Of a DNA stretch of 17,057 nucleotides, positions 8,572-16,124 are shown piece by piece (within the stretch, counting starts at the first letter, position 1; each line of letters starts with the position of its first letter). Under the pieces are notes generated by a model that did no database searches, was not told the DNA's origin, and saw nothing but the letters and a program-made list of their open reading frames with translations. The DNA comes from Crocinitomicaceae bacterium. GTDB taxonomy: Bacteria > Bacteroidota > Bacteroidia > Flavobacteriales_D > Crocinitomicaceae. Location of the stretch: assembly GCA_023264075.1 (NCBI GenBank), contig JALQTG010000119.1, forward strand, positions 1 through 17,057. The letters are read 5' to 3'. The position numbers and the translations under genes are program-made.

Positions 8572-9192
8572 ATGAAAACAGTACAATTGAGCGGTTCGCC
8601 AAGAGCGAGCGTAGGGAAAAAGGACGCTAAGGCTGTTCGTAACAGTGGAAGTGTACCTTGTGTACTTTACGGAACGGGAGAGCAGATTTATTTTTCTGTG
8701 CGTCACATCGACATCCAAAAAATCGTAGTATCTCCCGACGTATTTATCATCGAGTTAGACATCGATGGAACGAAGAAAACAGGAGTTATCCAGGAGTTGC
8801 AAATGCACCCTGTAAAAGATACAGTTCAACACGTTGACTTCCTTGAGTTAGTGGATAACAAGCCAGTGACTATTGGTATTCCAGTGAAATTAGTAGGTCG
8901 TTCACGCGGTGTATTAAACGGTGGACGTTTACAACAAGTATTCCGTCGTTTGAAAGTACAAGCATTGCCGAAAGATCTTCCGTCAGAAATCGAAATCGAC
9001 ATTACGCCGATTCGTATTGGTCAGTCTCGTCGTGTAAGCGATGTGGTACTTCCAGGAGTAACGATGTTAGACCCACAAAATGCAGTTGTTGTATCAGTGA
9101 AAAGAGCCCGTGGTTCTGTTCTTGATAGCGATGACGATGAAGCTGAAGAAGGTGCTGAAGGAGCAGAAGCTACTGAAGCAGCAGCAGAATAA
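8572..9192 (+). CDS. rplY: 50S ribosomal protein bL25, long (Ctc-type) form
   Basis: Binds 5S rRNA in the large ribosomal subunit. The 206-residue product is the two-domain Ctc/TL5 form. The N-terminal RNA-binding barrel is at about 1-90, with RASVGKKDAKAVRNSGSVP and VLYG followed by VQHVDFLEL. The C-terminal domain is at about 95-180, with IPVKLVGRSRGVLNGG and LPSEIEIDI. E. coli L25 is about half this length and lacks the second domain. The last 25 or so residues are a low-complexity, acidic, Ala/Glu-rich tail, which is usual in Bacteroidota bL25. It sits 9 bases after prs and surely shares its transcript. Confidence 0.96.
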   Translation: MKTVQLSGSPRASVGKKDAKAVRNSGSVPCVLYGTGEQIYFSVRHIDIQKIVVSPDVFIIELDIDGTKKTGVIQELQMHPVKDTVQHVDFLELVDNKPVTIGIPVKLVGRSRGVLNGGRLQQVFRRLKVQALPKDLPSEIEIDITPIRIGQSRRVSDVVLPGVTMLDPQNAVVVSVKRARGSVLDSDDDEAEEGAEGAEATEAAAE

Positions 9193-9210
9193 TTTAGTGA
9201 AAACGAATAG

Positions 9211-9244
9211 AAGAGGAGGAACGGTTGTTTCTCCTCTTTTTTTT
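9211..9244 (+). terminator. Rho-independent terminator of the prs-rplY operon
   Basis: A 12-base-pair stem (9211-9222 with 9227-9238, including one G-U pair) with a GGTT tetraloop is followed directly by eight T residues (9237-9244). It starts 18 bases after the rplY stop. The remaining gap to the aminotransferase gene (9245-9330) shows nothing else I recognise. Confidence 0.9.
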
Positions 9245-9330
9245 GGGTAGTTTTTGGAAGTTCAGTACGCCCAATTGAGACGAAATATCCGAATTCTTTT
9301 ACTACGCGAATGCTGGAAGTCATTTTTTAG

Positions 9331-9338
9331 TAATTTTG
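9331..9338 (+). promoter_or_regulatory. Possible promoter -7 element directly against the aminotransferase start
   Basis: TAATTTTG matches TAnnTTTG and ends only 3 bases before the ATG at 9342. If it is used, transcription would begin at or next to the start codon and the mRNA would be leaderless. No TTG at the -33 position supports it, and in an AT-rich gap such a match can arise by chance. Confidence 0.3.
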
Positions 9339-9341
9339 AGT

Positions 9342-10481
9342 ATGCACACACTCACGTCTAAACTTCCCCATGTAGGTACAACCATTTTCACCGTTATGTC
9401 GAAAATGGCTGCAGAATATAATGCAATTAACTTATCCCAGGGTTTCCCGAATTTCCCTGTCAACAAAGAGTTAATCAATGCTTATCACGAGGTTATTGAT
9501 GAATCATTCCATCAGTACATGCCGATGCCGGGCTATGGTCCACTCATGGTGGAGGTAGCGGAAAAGATACGTACCCATTACGGGCGACACATTCACCCTG
9601 ACTCGGAGTTATTGATTACCGCTGGAGCAACCCAAGCAATTTTCACGGCAATTCAAGCAGTTGTGCATGCTGGGGATGAAGTTGTGGTCTTAGATCCGTC
9701 GTATGATTGTTATGCGCCCGCAGTAGAACTATGCGGAGGCCGACCTGTACATGTGAATTTAAATGCAGACTTCAGCGTAGATTGGAACAAGGTGAACGAT
9801 GCCATAACAGCGAAAACGCGACTGATCATCGTAAACAATCCACACAATCCAGGGGGAGCAGTTCTCAGTTTAACAGATATTGAAGCGTTAGAGGCAATTC
9901 TGGATAAACATCCTCATATATTATTTCTGTCGGATGAGGTGTACGAGTATATTCATTTTGATGCGCCGCATAGTAGTGCGAATTCGCGTGAGAAGCTCGT
10001 AAACAAGACGATTGTGGTGTCTTCATTTGGGAAGACATTCCATGTGACGGGTTGGAAAATTGGCTATTTAGTTGCCCCGGAATTCATCATGTCAGAAATA
10101 AAAAAAGTGCACCAATTCAATGTGTTTTGTGTTAACAGCACAGCCCAAGCTGCATTAGCAAAGTATCTTCCCCAAACTGACTTGAGCGAATTAAGTAGCT
10201 TTTACAAACAAAAAAGAGACTTGTTTCGAAACTTGATTGCTGGAAGTAAATTTGAGTTGTTAGACTGCAAAGGATCCTATTTTCAAGTGGCGCGTTACTC
10301 GGAAATATCTGATTTAAGTGATGTTGACTTTTCTATCGAGTTGACCAAAAAGTATGGTGTTGCAGTAATTCCAATTTCCGTTTTCAATAGAGATAAGCAT
10401 GACGACAAGTTGATTCGTTTTTGCTTCGCTAAGGACAATGATACACTCATTAAAGCAGCCGAAAAACTATGCAAGATTTAG
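9342..10481 (+). CDS. Class I/II PLP aminotransferase, YbdL-like methionine/glutamine transaminase
   Basis: Fold-type I PLP enzyme of 379 residues, closely resembling E. coli YbdL (methionine-preferring aminotransferase) and glutamine transaminase K/kynurenine aminotransferases. The start SKLPHVGTTIFTVMS followed by AINLSQGFPNF is the signature of this branch. PLP site: Asn169 in NPHNPGG, Asp198 in LSDEVYE, Lys231 in SSFGKTFHVTGWKIGY (the Schiff-base lysine), and the carboxylate-binding Arg in KLIRFCFAK near the C terminus. It likely transaminates methionine, glutamine or aromatic amino acids against 2-oxo acids such as 4-methylthio-2-oxobutyrate. A TTG two codons upstream (9336) is in frame, but the ATG at 9342 is preferred because it aligns with family starts. 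Its end overlaps the omega-amidase gene by 13 bases, which strongly suggests paired function. Confidence 0.93.
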   Translation: MHTLTSKLPHVGTTIFTVMSKMAAEYNAINLSQGFPNFPVNKELINAYHEVIDESFHQYMPMPGYGPLMVEVAEKIRTHYGRHIHPDSELLITAGATQAIFTAIQAVVHAGDEVVVLDPSYDCYAPAVELCGGRPVHVNLNADFSVDWNKVNDAITAKTRLIIVNNPHNPGGAVLSLTDIEALEAILDKHPHILFLSDEVYEYIHFDAPHSSANSREKLVNKTIVVSSFGKTFHVTGWKIGYLVAPEFIMSEIKKVHQFNVFCVNSTAQAALAKYLPQTDLSELSSFYKQKRDLFRNLIAGSKFELLDCKGSYFQVARYSEISDLSDVDFSIELTKKYGVAVIPISVFNRDKHDDKLIRFCFAKDNDTLIKAAEKLCKI

Positions 10482-11239
10482 CAGTTTCCTTGGTACAAAC
10501 CCAGCAATTTTGGGAGGAAAAACAACAGAATTTTCAGCATTTTGAAAAGCTGTTGGAAAATTTGGAGCCGACCGATATTCTTATTTTTCCCGAAATGTTT
10601 CATACTGGATTCACAATGAATGCCCAAGAAATGGCAGAATCGATGGATGGGGAAGGTATGCAATGGTTGATTCATCAAGCGAAGCGATTGGAGACAGCGG
10701 TTGCTGCGTCGTTGATAATTTTTGAAGATGGGAAGTACTTTAATCGCATGGTGTTTATTGCTCCTAGCGGGGAGGTGGATACCTATGACAAACGAAAGTT
10801 GTTTACCCTAGCTAAAGAGGATGAACATTATTCTTCCGGTATGAAGAATACCATCATTACTTATAAAGGATGGAAGATATTGCTCCAAGTTTGCTATGAC
10901 TTGCGTTTCCCGGAGCAATGCAGGAACAAGGTCAATGATTTCCAAGTTCCTGATTATGATGTGTTGTTGTACGTTGCAAATTGGCCGAGTCGCAGAAGTC
11001 TGCACTGGAAAACGTTGCTACAAGCGAGAGCTATTGAAAATCAATGTTATGCAATAGGTGTGAATCGCGTCGGAACAGATGCCAATGGCCTCGAGTATTC
11101 AGGAGATTCTTCGGTTATTGATGCCCTGGGCACTATTCAAGGCCAGCTTACTAATGATGAAGGAATCATTCGCGTTGTTTTGCGGCAGGAAGAACTCAAC
11201 GAAACGCGCACCAAGCTCAACTTCCTGAAAGATCAATGA
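10469..11239 (+). CDS. Nitrilase-family amidohydrolase, probable omega-amidase (YafV/Nit2-like)
   Basis: A 256-residue carbon-nitrogen hydrolase with the complete nitrilase catalytic triad: Glu42 (IFPEMFHTGF), Lys108 (YDKRKLF) and Cys142 (QVCYDLRFPE). The YDKRKLF and LRFPEQCRN context and the short single-domain length fit the YafV/Nit2 omega-amidase branch rather than carbamoylputrescine or NAD synthetase amidases. Omega-amidase hydrolyses 2-oxoglutaramate (2-ketoglutaramate) to 2-oxoglutarate and ammonia, which pulls glutamine transamination forward. The ATG at 10469 lies inside the last codons of the aminotransferase gene, so translation is probably coupled. Its stop overlaps the stop of the convergent TonB receptor gene by 7 bases. 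There is no room for a terminator between the two genes and none is obvious nearby. Confidence 0.9.
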   Translation: MQDLAVSLVQTQQFWEEKQQNFQHFEKLLENLEPTDILIFPEMFHTGFTMNAQEMAESMDGEGMQWLIHQAKRLETAVAASLIIFEDGKYFNRMVFIAPSGEVDTYDKRKLFTLAKEDEHYSSGMKNTIITYKGWKILLQVCYDLRFPEQCRNKVNDFQVPDYDVLLYVANWPSRRSLHWKTLLQARAIENQCYAIGVNRVGTDANGLEYSGDSSVIDALGTIQGQLTNDEGIIRVVLRQEELNETRTKLNFLKDQ

Positions 11240-13665
11240 CGATTTTTTAATTTGAATTGATATTGAATCGTGGTGTAAAAACTCACACCGTCAGAAGGTA
11301 ATATACCGGGTCCAGGATAACCAGTCGCTCTACGGGTAAAGTATTGATTGTTCGTTAAATTCGTGATACCTAACTCCACAGAGAAGTTTTTCTTAAACTG
11401 GTAGCGTCCCGAAAAATCGATGACATAATACGCTGGAACGACGCCAAGAATAGCATCTCCAGAAGGCTCAACAGCGTTTGAAGCATCCGAAAACTGTTCC
11501 GAATTATAACTGAACTGCGCTTGAAGGATGAGCTGACGATAATGGTATTTCAGTCCAGTTTTGAGAATCAAGGCGCTCACGTACTCTACTCTTTTATCCA
11601 AGAAATTAGGCTCTTTGGAATTAATGTAATTCGCATTGATATAGGACGCATTGATAAAACTAGAGATTTGATGCTGTGCTGAATCGTTAACGGCTTTTGA
11701 CCAATTGATTTCTAAAAATGTCTCCACGCCATAGTTTTGAGCATCCCCAATATTGGTGCGCTCTCTTACGATTGTTCCGGGCAATGGCGCTAGTCCAATT
11801 TTGTCGCCGTAGAAAATGTAAAATACTGCTACATCATAAATCATGAATTCCTTGAGGAGTCCACGCCAACCCAATTCAGCGGTAAATCCATACTCATCGC
11901 GTATAGCCGTGTCGATGACAATATTCGGATTGTTGACCCGAATGTCAGTAAAGTTAATCGCGCGATAATTCTGCGTGACATTGGTGTACAATTGATGATG
12001 TTTCGCGAGTTTATAGGATATTCCCGCTCCAAATAAAGGAACATTACGCACCACGGTATTCGAGTCGCGAATTTTTGCCACATTAAGCGTATCAAAGTTA
12101 AATGGATGGATCGAGTAGCGTTTATAATATCCACCTGCACTGCTCGAAATATTTTCGAGGCGCATACCAAAATTTATGCGTACTTTTTTGCCAATAAAAA
12201 GCATGTTTTCTGCAAATAGCGCGCGGTTCAATGAGGGGTAAGTGAACGATGAATTTTCTAAATCCGAAGGATTTTTGAAGTCGAAGTCGGCGCCGGTGCC
12301 ATCAGTTGCTGTTCCTTGGTTGGTGACCGTTTGGCCTTGGTAAAAACGAGCGCCAACTAAAAAGGCTCCTTTAATGGGCCACTTATCTTCCTTCTTCGAA
12401 ATACAGTATTTTTGAAGGTAGCGAGCCTCTACTCCCTTGTTTTTAAACTGGGAATCAATCATCTCTCTTCTCCCTCCAGGGTCGCCTTGAGTTACTTTCC
12501 CTAAAAACCCAAGTGTTTGACGTTCAGACAACATACCAAAAGCACGAACATCCACGGTACCGTTTCTGCCCACTTCAGTAGTGGAAGTCACAGCGAGCAT
12601 GTTCCAATCTACGTGAAACCAGTTTCTATCACGAATGCTTTGTCTGGGATTTTCTTGAAACATTAAGTCGGTAAGACCACCAGCTTGTTGACTTAAGTAC
12701 GACATTTTTGTGATTTCAACACCCACCTGCCATTTTTCAGTTATGGCATAACCCAGTTGACCAAATAATTGATGCTGGTAAAAACCGCTGTTCTCACGGT
12801 ACCCATATCCCCGTTTGTATTGATGATAAACTTGATAGGAAAGTCGGTTAGCGCTTCCGGAGAGTCGGTTAAATGTTCCAAAATAGCCATATCCTCCTGC
12901 CGTTGTGCGGGTAGTGATCTCTAGTGGCGTGTGATTAACAGGGTCTTTGATCACGAAGTTAAGTAATCCACCGAACTGCGTTCCGAATTGAAGGGCGGCC
13001 GACCCGCGAATGATCTCAATGGATTTTAGGGCTTCGATTGGCGGAGTATAATAACTTTCGGGATAACCGAGTGCGTCTGCACTGATGTCGTAACCATTCT
13101 GTCGCGTATTAAAGTTCGCGGTACGGTTGGGGCTTAATCCGCGACCACCAATACCCATTTGTATTCCAGCACCGTCGTTTTCCCAAATATTAATTCCTGG
13201 AATTTTTGCAAAGAGTTCGCGCGGATTTCCCGTAGATTTAGCGCCACTTAAATTTTCCAATTCAATAATTGCATTGGTACCCGAGTTTAATCGAACCCCT
13301 TTTACTGGAGGGAGAAAGCCTACATCAAAGGAAGCCATTCGCTTTTGGGTAATGTTGATTTCCTCAAATTCTTTAGATAAATAATTGAGTTTATATTTGT
13401 CTTTGGTTTGGAGCATCTTACTGGAGACAACAACGCGCAGAGTATCATACGAAAACGATGTGAAAAGAAGGGTATCATTTTCTTTTGCTGAAATACTGAA
13501 TTGCCCTTTAACGTCAGTCCGCGTTTTAAATAAGGTGCTTGTATTTTCTATTTTTGCACCCGGAATAGCCGCGCTCTCGGGATCTACCAATATTCCACGC
13601 AGGCTTTGCGCACGTGTTTCTAGTACTGAAAGCAGTATAAATGATATGTAGAGGATGTATTTCAT
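11233..13665 (-). CDS. TonB-dependent outer-membrane receptor, FecA-like
   Basis: Outer-membrane active transporter of 810 residues, powered by TonB-ExbB-ExbD. It has a signal peptide (1-20, ending TRAQ), a carboxypeptidase-regulatory-like beta domain (about 22-104) typical of Bacteroidota receptors, and a plug domain (about 125-245) with IPGINIWENDGAGIQMGIGG, IEIIRGSAALQFGTQFGG and LNFVIKDP. The 22-strand barrel fills the rest. The C-terminal part NLTNNQYFTRRATGYPGPG followed by ILPSDGVSFY closely resembles FecA-type ferric citrate receptors, so an iron chelate is the best guess for the substrate, but ligand specificity cannot be read from this. There is no SusD partner, which argues against glycan uptake. 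It is the last gene of the DUF4856-imelysin-VKGC operon: its ATG overlaps the upstream stop in an ATGA. Confidence 0.93.
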   Translation of the reverse strand: MKYILYISFILLSVLETRAQSLRGILVDPESAAIPGAKIENTSTLFKTRTDVKGQFSISAKENDTLLFTSFSYDTLRVVVSSKMLQTKDKYKLNYLSKEFEEINITQKRMASFDVGFLPPVKGVRLNSGTNAIIELENLSGAKSTGNPRELFAKIPGINIWENDGAGIQMGIGGRGLSPNRTANFNTRQNGYDISADALGYPESYYTPPIEALKSIEIIRGSAALQFGTQFGGLLNFVIKDPVNHTPLEITTRTTAGGYGYFGTFNRLSGSANRLSYQVYHQYKRGYGYRENSGFYQHQLFGQLGYAITEKWQVGVEITKMSYLSQQAGGLTDLMFQENPRQSIRDRNWFHVDWNMLAVTSTTEVGRNGTVDVRAFGMLSERQTLGFLGKVTQGDPGGRREMIDSQFKNKGVEARYLQKYCISKKEDKWPIKGAFLVGARFYQGQTVTNQGTATDGTGADFDFKNPSDLENSSFTYPSLNRALFAENMLFIGKKVRINFGMRLENISSSAGGYYKRYSIHPFNFDTLNVAKIRDSNTVVRNVPLFGAGISYKLAKHHQLYTNVTQNYRAINFTDIRVNNPNIVIDTAIRDEYGFTAELGWRGLLKEFMIYDVAVFYIFYGDKIGLAPLPGTIVRERTNIGDAQNYGVETFLEINWSKAVNDSAQHQISSFINASYINANYINSKEPNFLDKRVEYVSALILKTGLKYHYRQLILQAQFSYNSEQFSDASNAVEPSGDAILGVVPAYYVIDFSGRYQFKKNFSVELGITNLTNNQYFTRRATGYPGPGILPSDGVSFYTTIQYQFKLKNRH

Positions 13666-15053
13666 TCGTTAAATGGCTCAAGCCATTTTCGGTGTTTTAA
13701 ATCGTACGCAAAGGTAGTAAGGTCATGCCGCTTATCCACGAATTTCTGTGATAATCTATTGTTTAAACTGACATAAATTTCAGCGTGAATGGCCGGGTCT
13801 TCGATGGTAAATTTTTGATCGCCAAAATGCAACACTTGTCCCTGATAATGTGACTTAAGAAATTGCGCATACTGTAAAATCATATCGGGTTGAGTCGCCA
13901 TTTGATCTTCTTGCGTACGCGTTAAGAACTTCGCGTTATTAATCTCAGATTCACGCCCCGTTTTTTTATCCTTGAGGTAAAACACGGCATGACCTTCTTT
14001 GTGCATGAGCATTACGCGCCAAGAGAAGCGAAACCCTTCCTCATTCCAGTACAGGTTGCCTGGATACAACAGGTATCGAAAGGGCACCACGAGTTGAAAT
14101 AGGATATAAAGTCCAATGGTCATAGTCACCCAACGTCTAGCGGGAAAAGGTGTGCTGCTGGCAGTAGTGCCGCTATCCAACGATTTGTCTTTTCCGAACA
14201 GTAATTGGATTCGGCGCAGCAGCCGTTCATGAAAATTGGGTGAGAAAAAGATGAGCGTAGAAAAAATCATCACCCATGGAAATACACCAATGGGAAATAA
14301 GTACCACGTTACCAAGTGAAAGAAAACAACAAAGAAATAGGCGAATTTCCGGGTGCGTGCTGCAAGGAGAAAGAAGACGATGAATAAATCATAGAAGCAT
14401 CCTGCCCAACTAAAGGCGATGGCCATCCACTTTTCTTGAAGCAATGGTCCGACAAGGGGAATGTTGTGGTGCGCCTGAAGCCAAATTCCTAGGGGCTGTC
14501 CCTCGATGAGCCAGTCTGAATTCAGTTTTGCAAGCCCTGCGAAAAAATATACCAAACCGAGCTGAAACTGTATGAGACGAATGGTCCAATAAGGTACTAC
14601 GTGTTGCTCGGACACTCTATTTCGTGCAACATCCAATGAAAAATAGCGGTTTGCAGGAAGCCAAATGAGAATAAAACACATTAAGCTCACGAAATAATAA
14701 TGATTGAGATAATACGATTTATCAATGAGCTCCACATAGGTGAAACACAAGAAAAATAAGGTAATGGCAAATCGATAGAAGTACCCAACAATGATCAGTA
14801 GAGCGGTAATAATCATTACAATAAATGGAAGATACATCCAATTACCTGGAAGTTTTTGCACCCATTCAAAACCCAAATAACCAAAGTGATAGTTGGGGAG
14901 AATATACAATTGTTCCACCCAACCTTTGCTCACGAAACGTAGGGCACCAAGAAGAAGCAATGCCCCAAAGATTATCCTGAACATAATCAATGGGGCGATG
15001 CTGACCTTCTGATAAAGAAAGTGATTGCCGCTATTCGAAAAAGTGTTAGTCAC
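13662..15053 (-). CDS. HTTM/vitamin K-dependent gamma-carboxylase-like integral membrane protein
   Basis: A 463-residue membrane protein with about eight or nine hydrophobic segments in residues 20-330 and a soluble C-terminal part. It matches the HTTM/VKGC family along its length: LIDKSYYLNHYYF (109-121) corresponds to the human DK-x4-NHSYLYG segment, FFAGLAKLNSDW (170-181) to AGVKKLDADW, FHLVTWYLFPIGVFPWVM (245-262) to the FHLxxxxLFxIGMF segment, and EEGFRFSWRVML (338-349) to the conserved YSW region. By my hand alignment Lys176 matches human catalytic base Lys218 and His118 matches His160. VKGC oxidises vitamin K hydroquinone to drive glutamate carboxylation; many bacterial homologues have no known role, and the quinone here would be menaquinone. 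The start is GTG, in an 8-base overlap with the imelysin gene; the end overlaps the receptor gene by 4 bases. Confidence 0.87.
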   Translation of the reverse strand: MTNTFSNSGNHFLYQKVSIAPLIMFRIIFGALLLLGALRFVSKGWVEQLYILPNYHFGYLGFEWVQKLPGNWMYLPFIVMIITALLIIVGYFYRFAITLFFLCFTYVELIDKSYYLNHYYFVSLMCFILIWLPANRYFSLDVARNRVSEQHVVPYWTIRLIQFQLGLVYFFAGLAKLNSDWLIEGQPLGIWLQAHHNIPLVGPLLQEKWMAIAFSWAGCFYDLFIVFFLLAARTRKFAYFFVVFFHLVTWYLFPIGVFPWVMIFSTLIFFSPNFHERLLRRIQLLFGKDKSLDSGTTASSTPFPARRWVTMTIGLYILFQLVVPFRYLLYPGNLYWNEEGFRFSWRVMLMHKEGHAVFYLKDKKTGRESEINNAKFLTRTQEDQMATQPDMILQYAQFLKSHYQGQVLHFGDQKFTIEDPAIHAEIYVSLNNRLSQKFVDKRHDLTTFAYDLKHRKWLEPFNE

Positions 15054-16107
15054 CGTCGTTATCTTGATAGGTGATAAGAACTCCGAAGGAAGAGGTCATG
15101 TCTGTTTTAATATGTATTACATGGCCTTGAAGTAAACTATACAGCACATCCAATTGTGGAATGTTCACCGCCATTTCTTGTTCTAACGTATTCGTAAAAG
15201 AGACAGTTTTATTGATTATGGCGGTAAAACCATTATCAATTGTTGCGTCGAGTTGCTCTTTCTCAAGGTGAACGAGGTAATCATCAAATCCTTGTCCATT
15301 CACTCCGCTAGTAAAACCAACTCCATTATATACTTTTTGAAGTGCACGGATACTTTCTTCTAATAAGTCAAGGGAGATACCACTGTAGCGTGCCTCGATG
15401 TATTCTGGAAGTTGTATGCCCAGACTTTGTTTTCCAAGTGGGATTCCGATTTTTGCATTTTTGGCTAATTCAAAGTCGCGGTTAAATTCGTTCACAAATT
15501 CCGAAAATGCAGAGGTGGAAGAAGTTCCCTTCGAAGCATCAAATGTCGCTTTATAAGTAGTCCATTGGTTTGTTACTACTGCGAATTCCGCCACCATTTT
15601 AGCAATCACGTCTCCGGCATAGGTAAGGTAATTCGCGTTCGTTTGCAGTTCATTCAATGCACCTTGTTTAAAAAACAGATAGTCCAGCGCTGATAGTCCG
15701 ATCGCATCTGCATTGCTCAAGGAGGACAAGTTGTATGAACCGGATGCAATGTTTGAAGCAATTACAGCAGTGTCGGATGGATAGGTTCCAATTGCGCTTT
15801 TGATACCATTTGTACGAATCGGACCAAAGTCAAAAATCTTTACGGTCTGCCACGTCAAATAAGCTGTTTGAATAGCTTCTTGAACACCAACAAAGTTGGC
15901 TTGAGTTTGATCAGTTGAGAATTGTGAATATACCGCAGACAAGTTGTTGAGGTCTGCTGAAAACTGAGCAATTGAAGGCAAAATGATCTCTCCAGATATA
16001 TTCGACAACAATGTTGCTTTATTGAACTCTGGTTTTGGATCATCAGGATCTTTATTACAACCCAATGTAAAGGCTAAAATAAGGAGTAACGAGACTAAAC
16101 GTTTCAT
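15046..16107 (-). CDS. Imelysin-family (peptidase M75-like) lipoprotein
   Basis: A 353-residue lipoprotein. The signal peptide ends at Cys17 (FTLGC), followed by an acidic NKDPDDP stretch that resembles lipoprotein surface-export signals of Bacteroidota. The rest is the two-bundle helical imelysin fold, related to IrpA, ICMP and EfeO, which are tied to iron uptake rather than proven proteolysis. Family marks include TWQTVKIFDFGP (85-96), the AKNAKIGIPLGK segment (215-226) and the ending ITYQDNDGD. The canonical GxHxxE motif is replaced by GLSALDYLFF (Gly137-Leu-Ser-Ala-Leu-Asp142), so the usual His and Glu are absent. It follows the DUF4856 gene by 17 bases and overlaps the VKGC-like gene by 8, so all should be made together. 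A periplasmic or surface metal-binding role is inferred from the family and the receptor gene nearby. Confidence 0.9.
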   Translation of the reverse strand: MKRLVSLLLILAFTLGCNKDPDDPKPEFNKATLLSNISGEIILPSIAQFSADLNNLSAVYSQFSTDQTQANFVGVQEAIQTAYLTWQTVKIFDFGPIRTNGIKSAIGTYPSDTAVIASNIASGSYNLSSLSNADAIGLSALDYLFFKQGALNELQTNANYLTYAGDVIAKMVAEFAVVTNQWTTYKATFDASKGTSSTSAFSEFVNEFNRDFELAKNAKIGIPLGKQSLGIQLPEYIEARYSGISLDLLEESIRALQKVYNGVGFTSGVNGQGFDDYLVHLEKEQLDATIDNGFTAIINKTVSFTNTLEQEMAVNIPQLDVLYSLLQGHVIHIKTDMTSSFGVLITYQDNDGD

Positions 16108-16124
16108 GCTTATAAGTTTTTGAA

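Noticed and set aside
9120..9189. Repetitive GAA/GCT-rich stretch at the end of rplY, considered as a repeat element
   Set aside because: It encodes the acidic Ala/Glu tail usual for bL25 in this phylum; there is no exact repeat unit or mobile-element feature.
9021..9323. Open reading frame of 100 codons on the minus strand across the rplY end and terminator
   Set aside because: It is a shadow of the rplY acidic tail and crosses the rplY terminator; its composition is low complexity and it resembles no protein I know.
11272..11289. GGTGT/ACACC inverted repeat near the 3' end of the TonB receptor gene, considered as a terminator for the amidase
   Set aside because: The stem is only 5 bp, it has no T run, and it lies inside conserved receptor codons, so it is probably chance.
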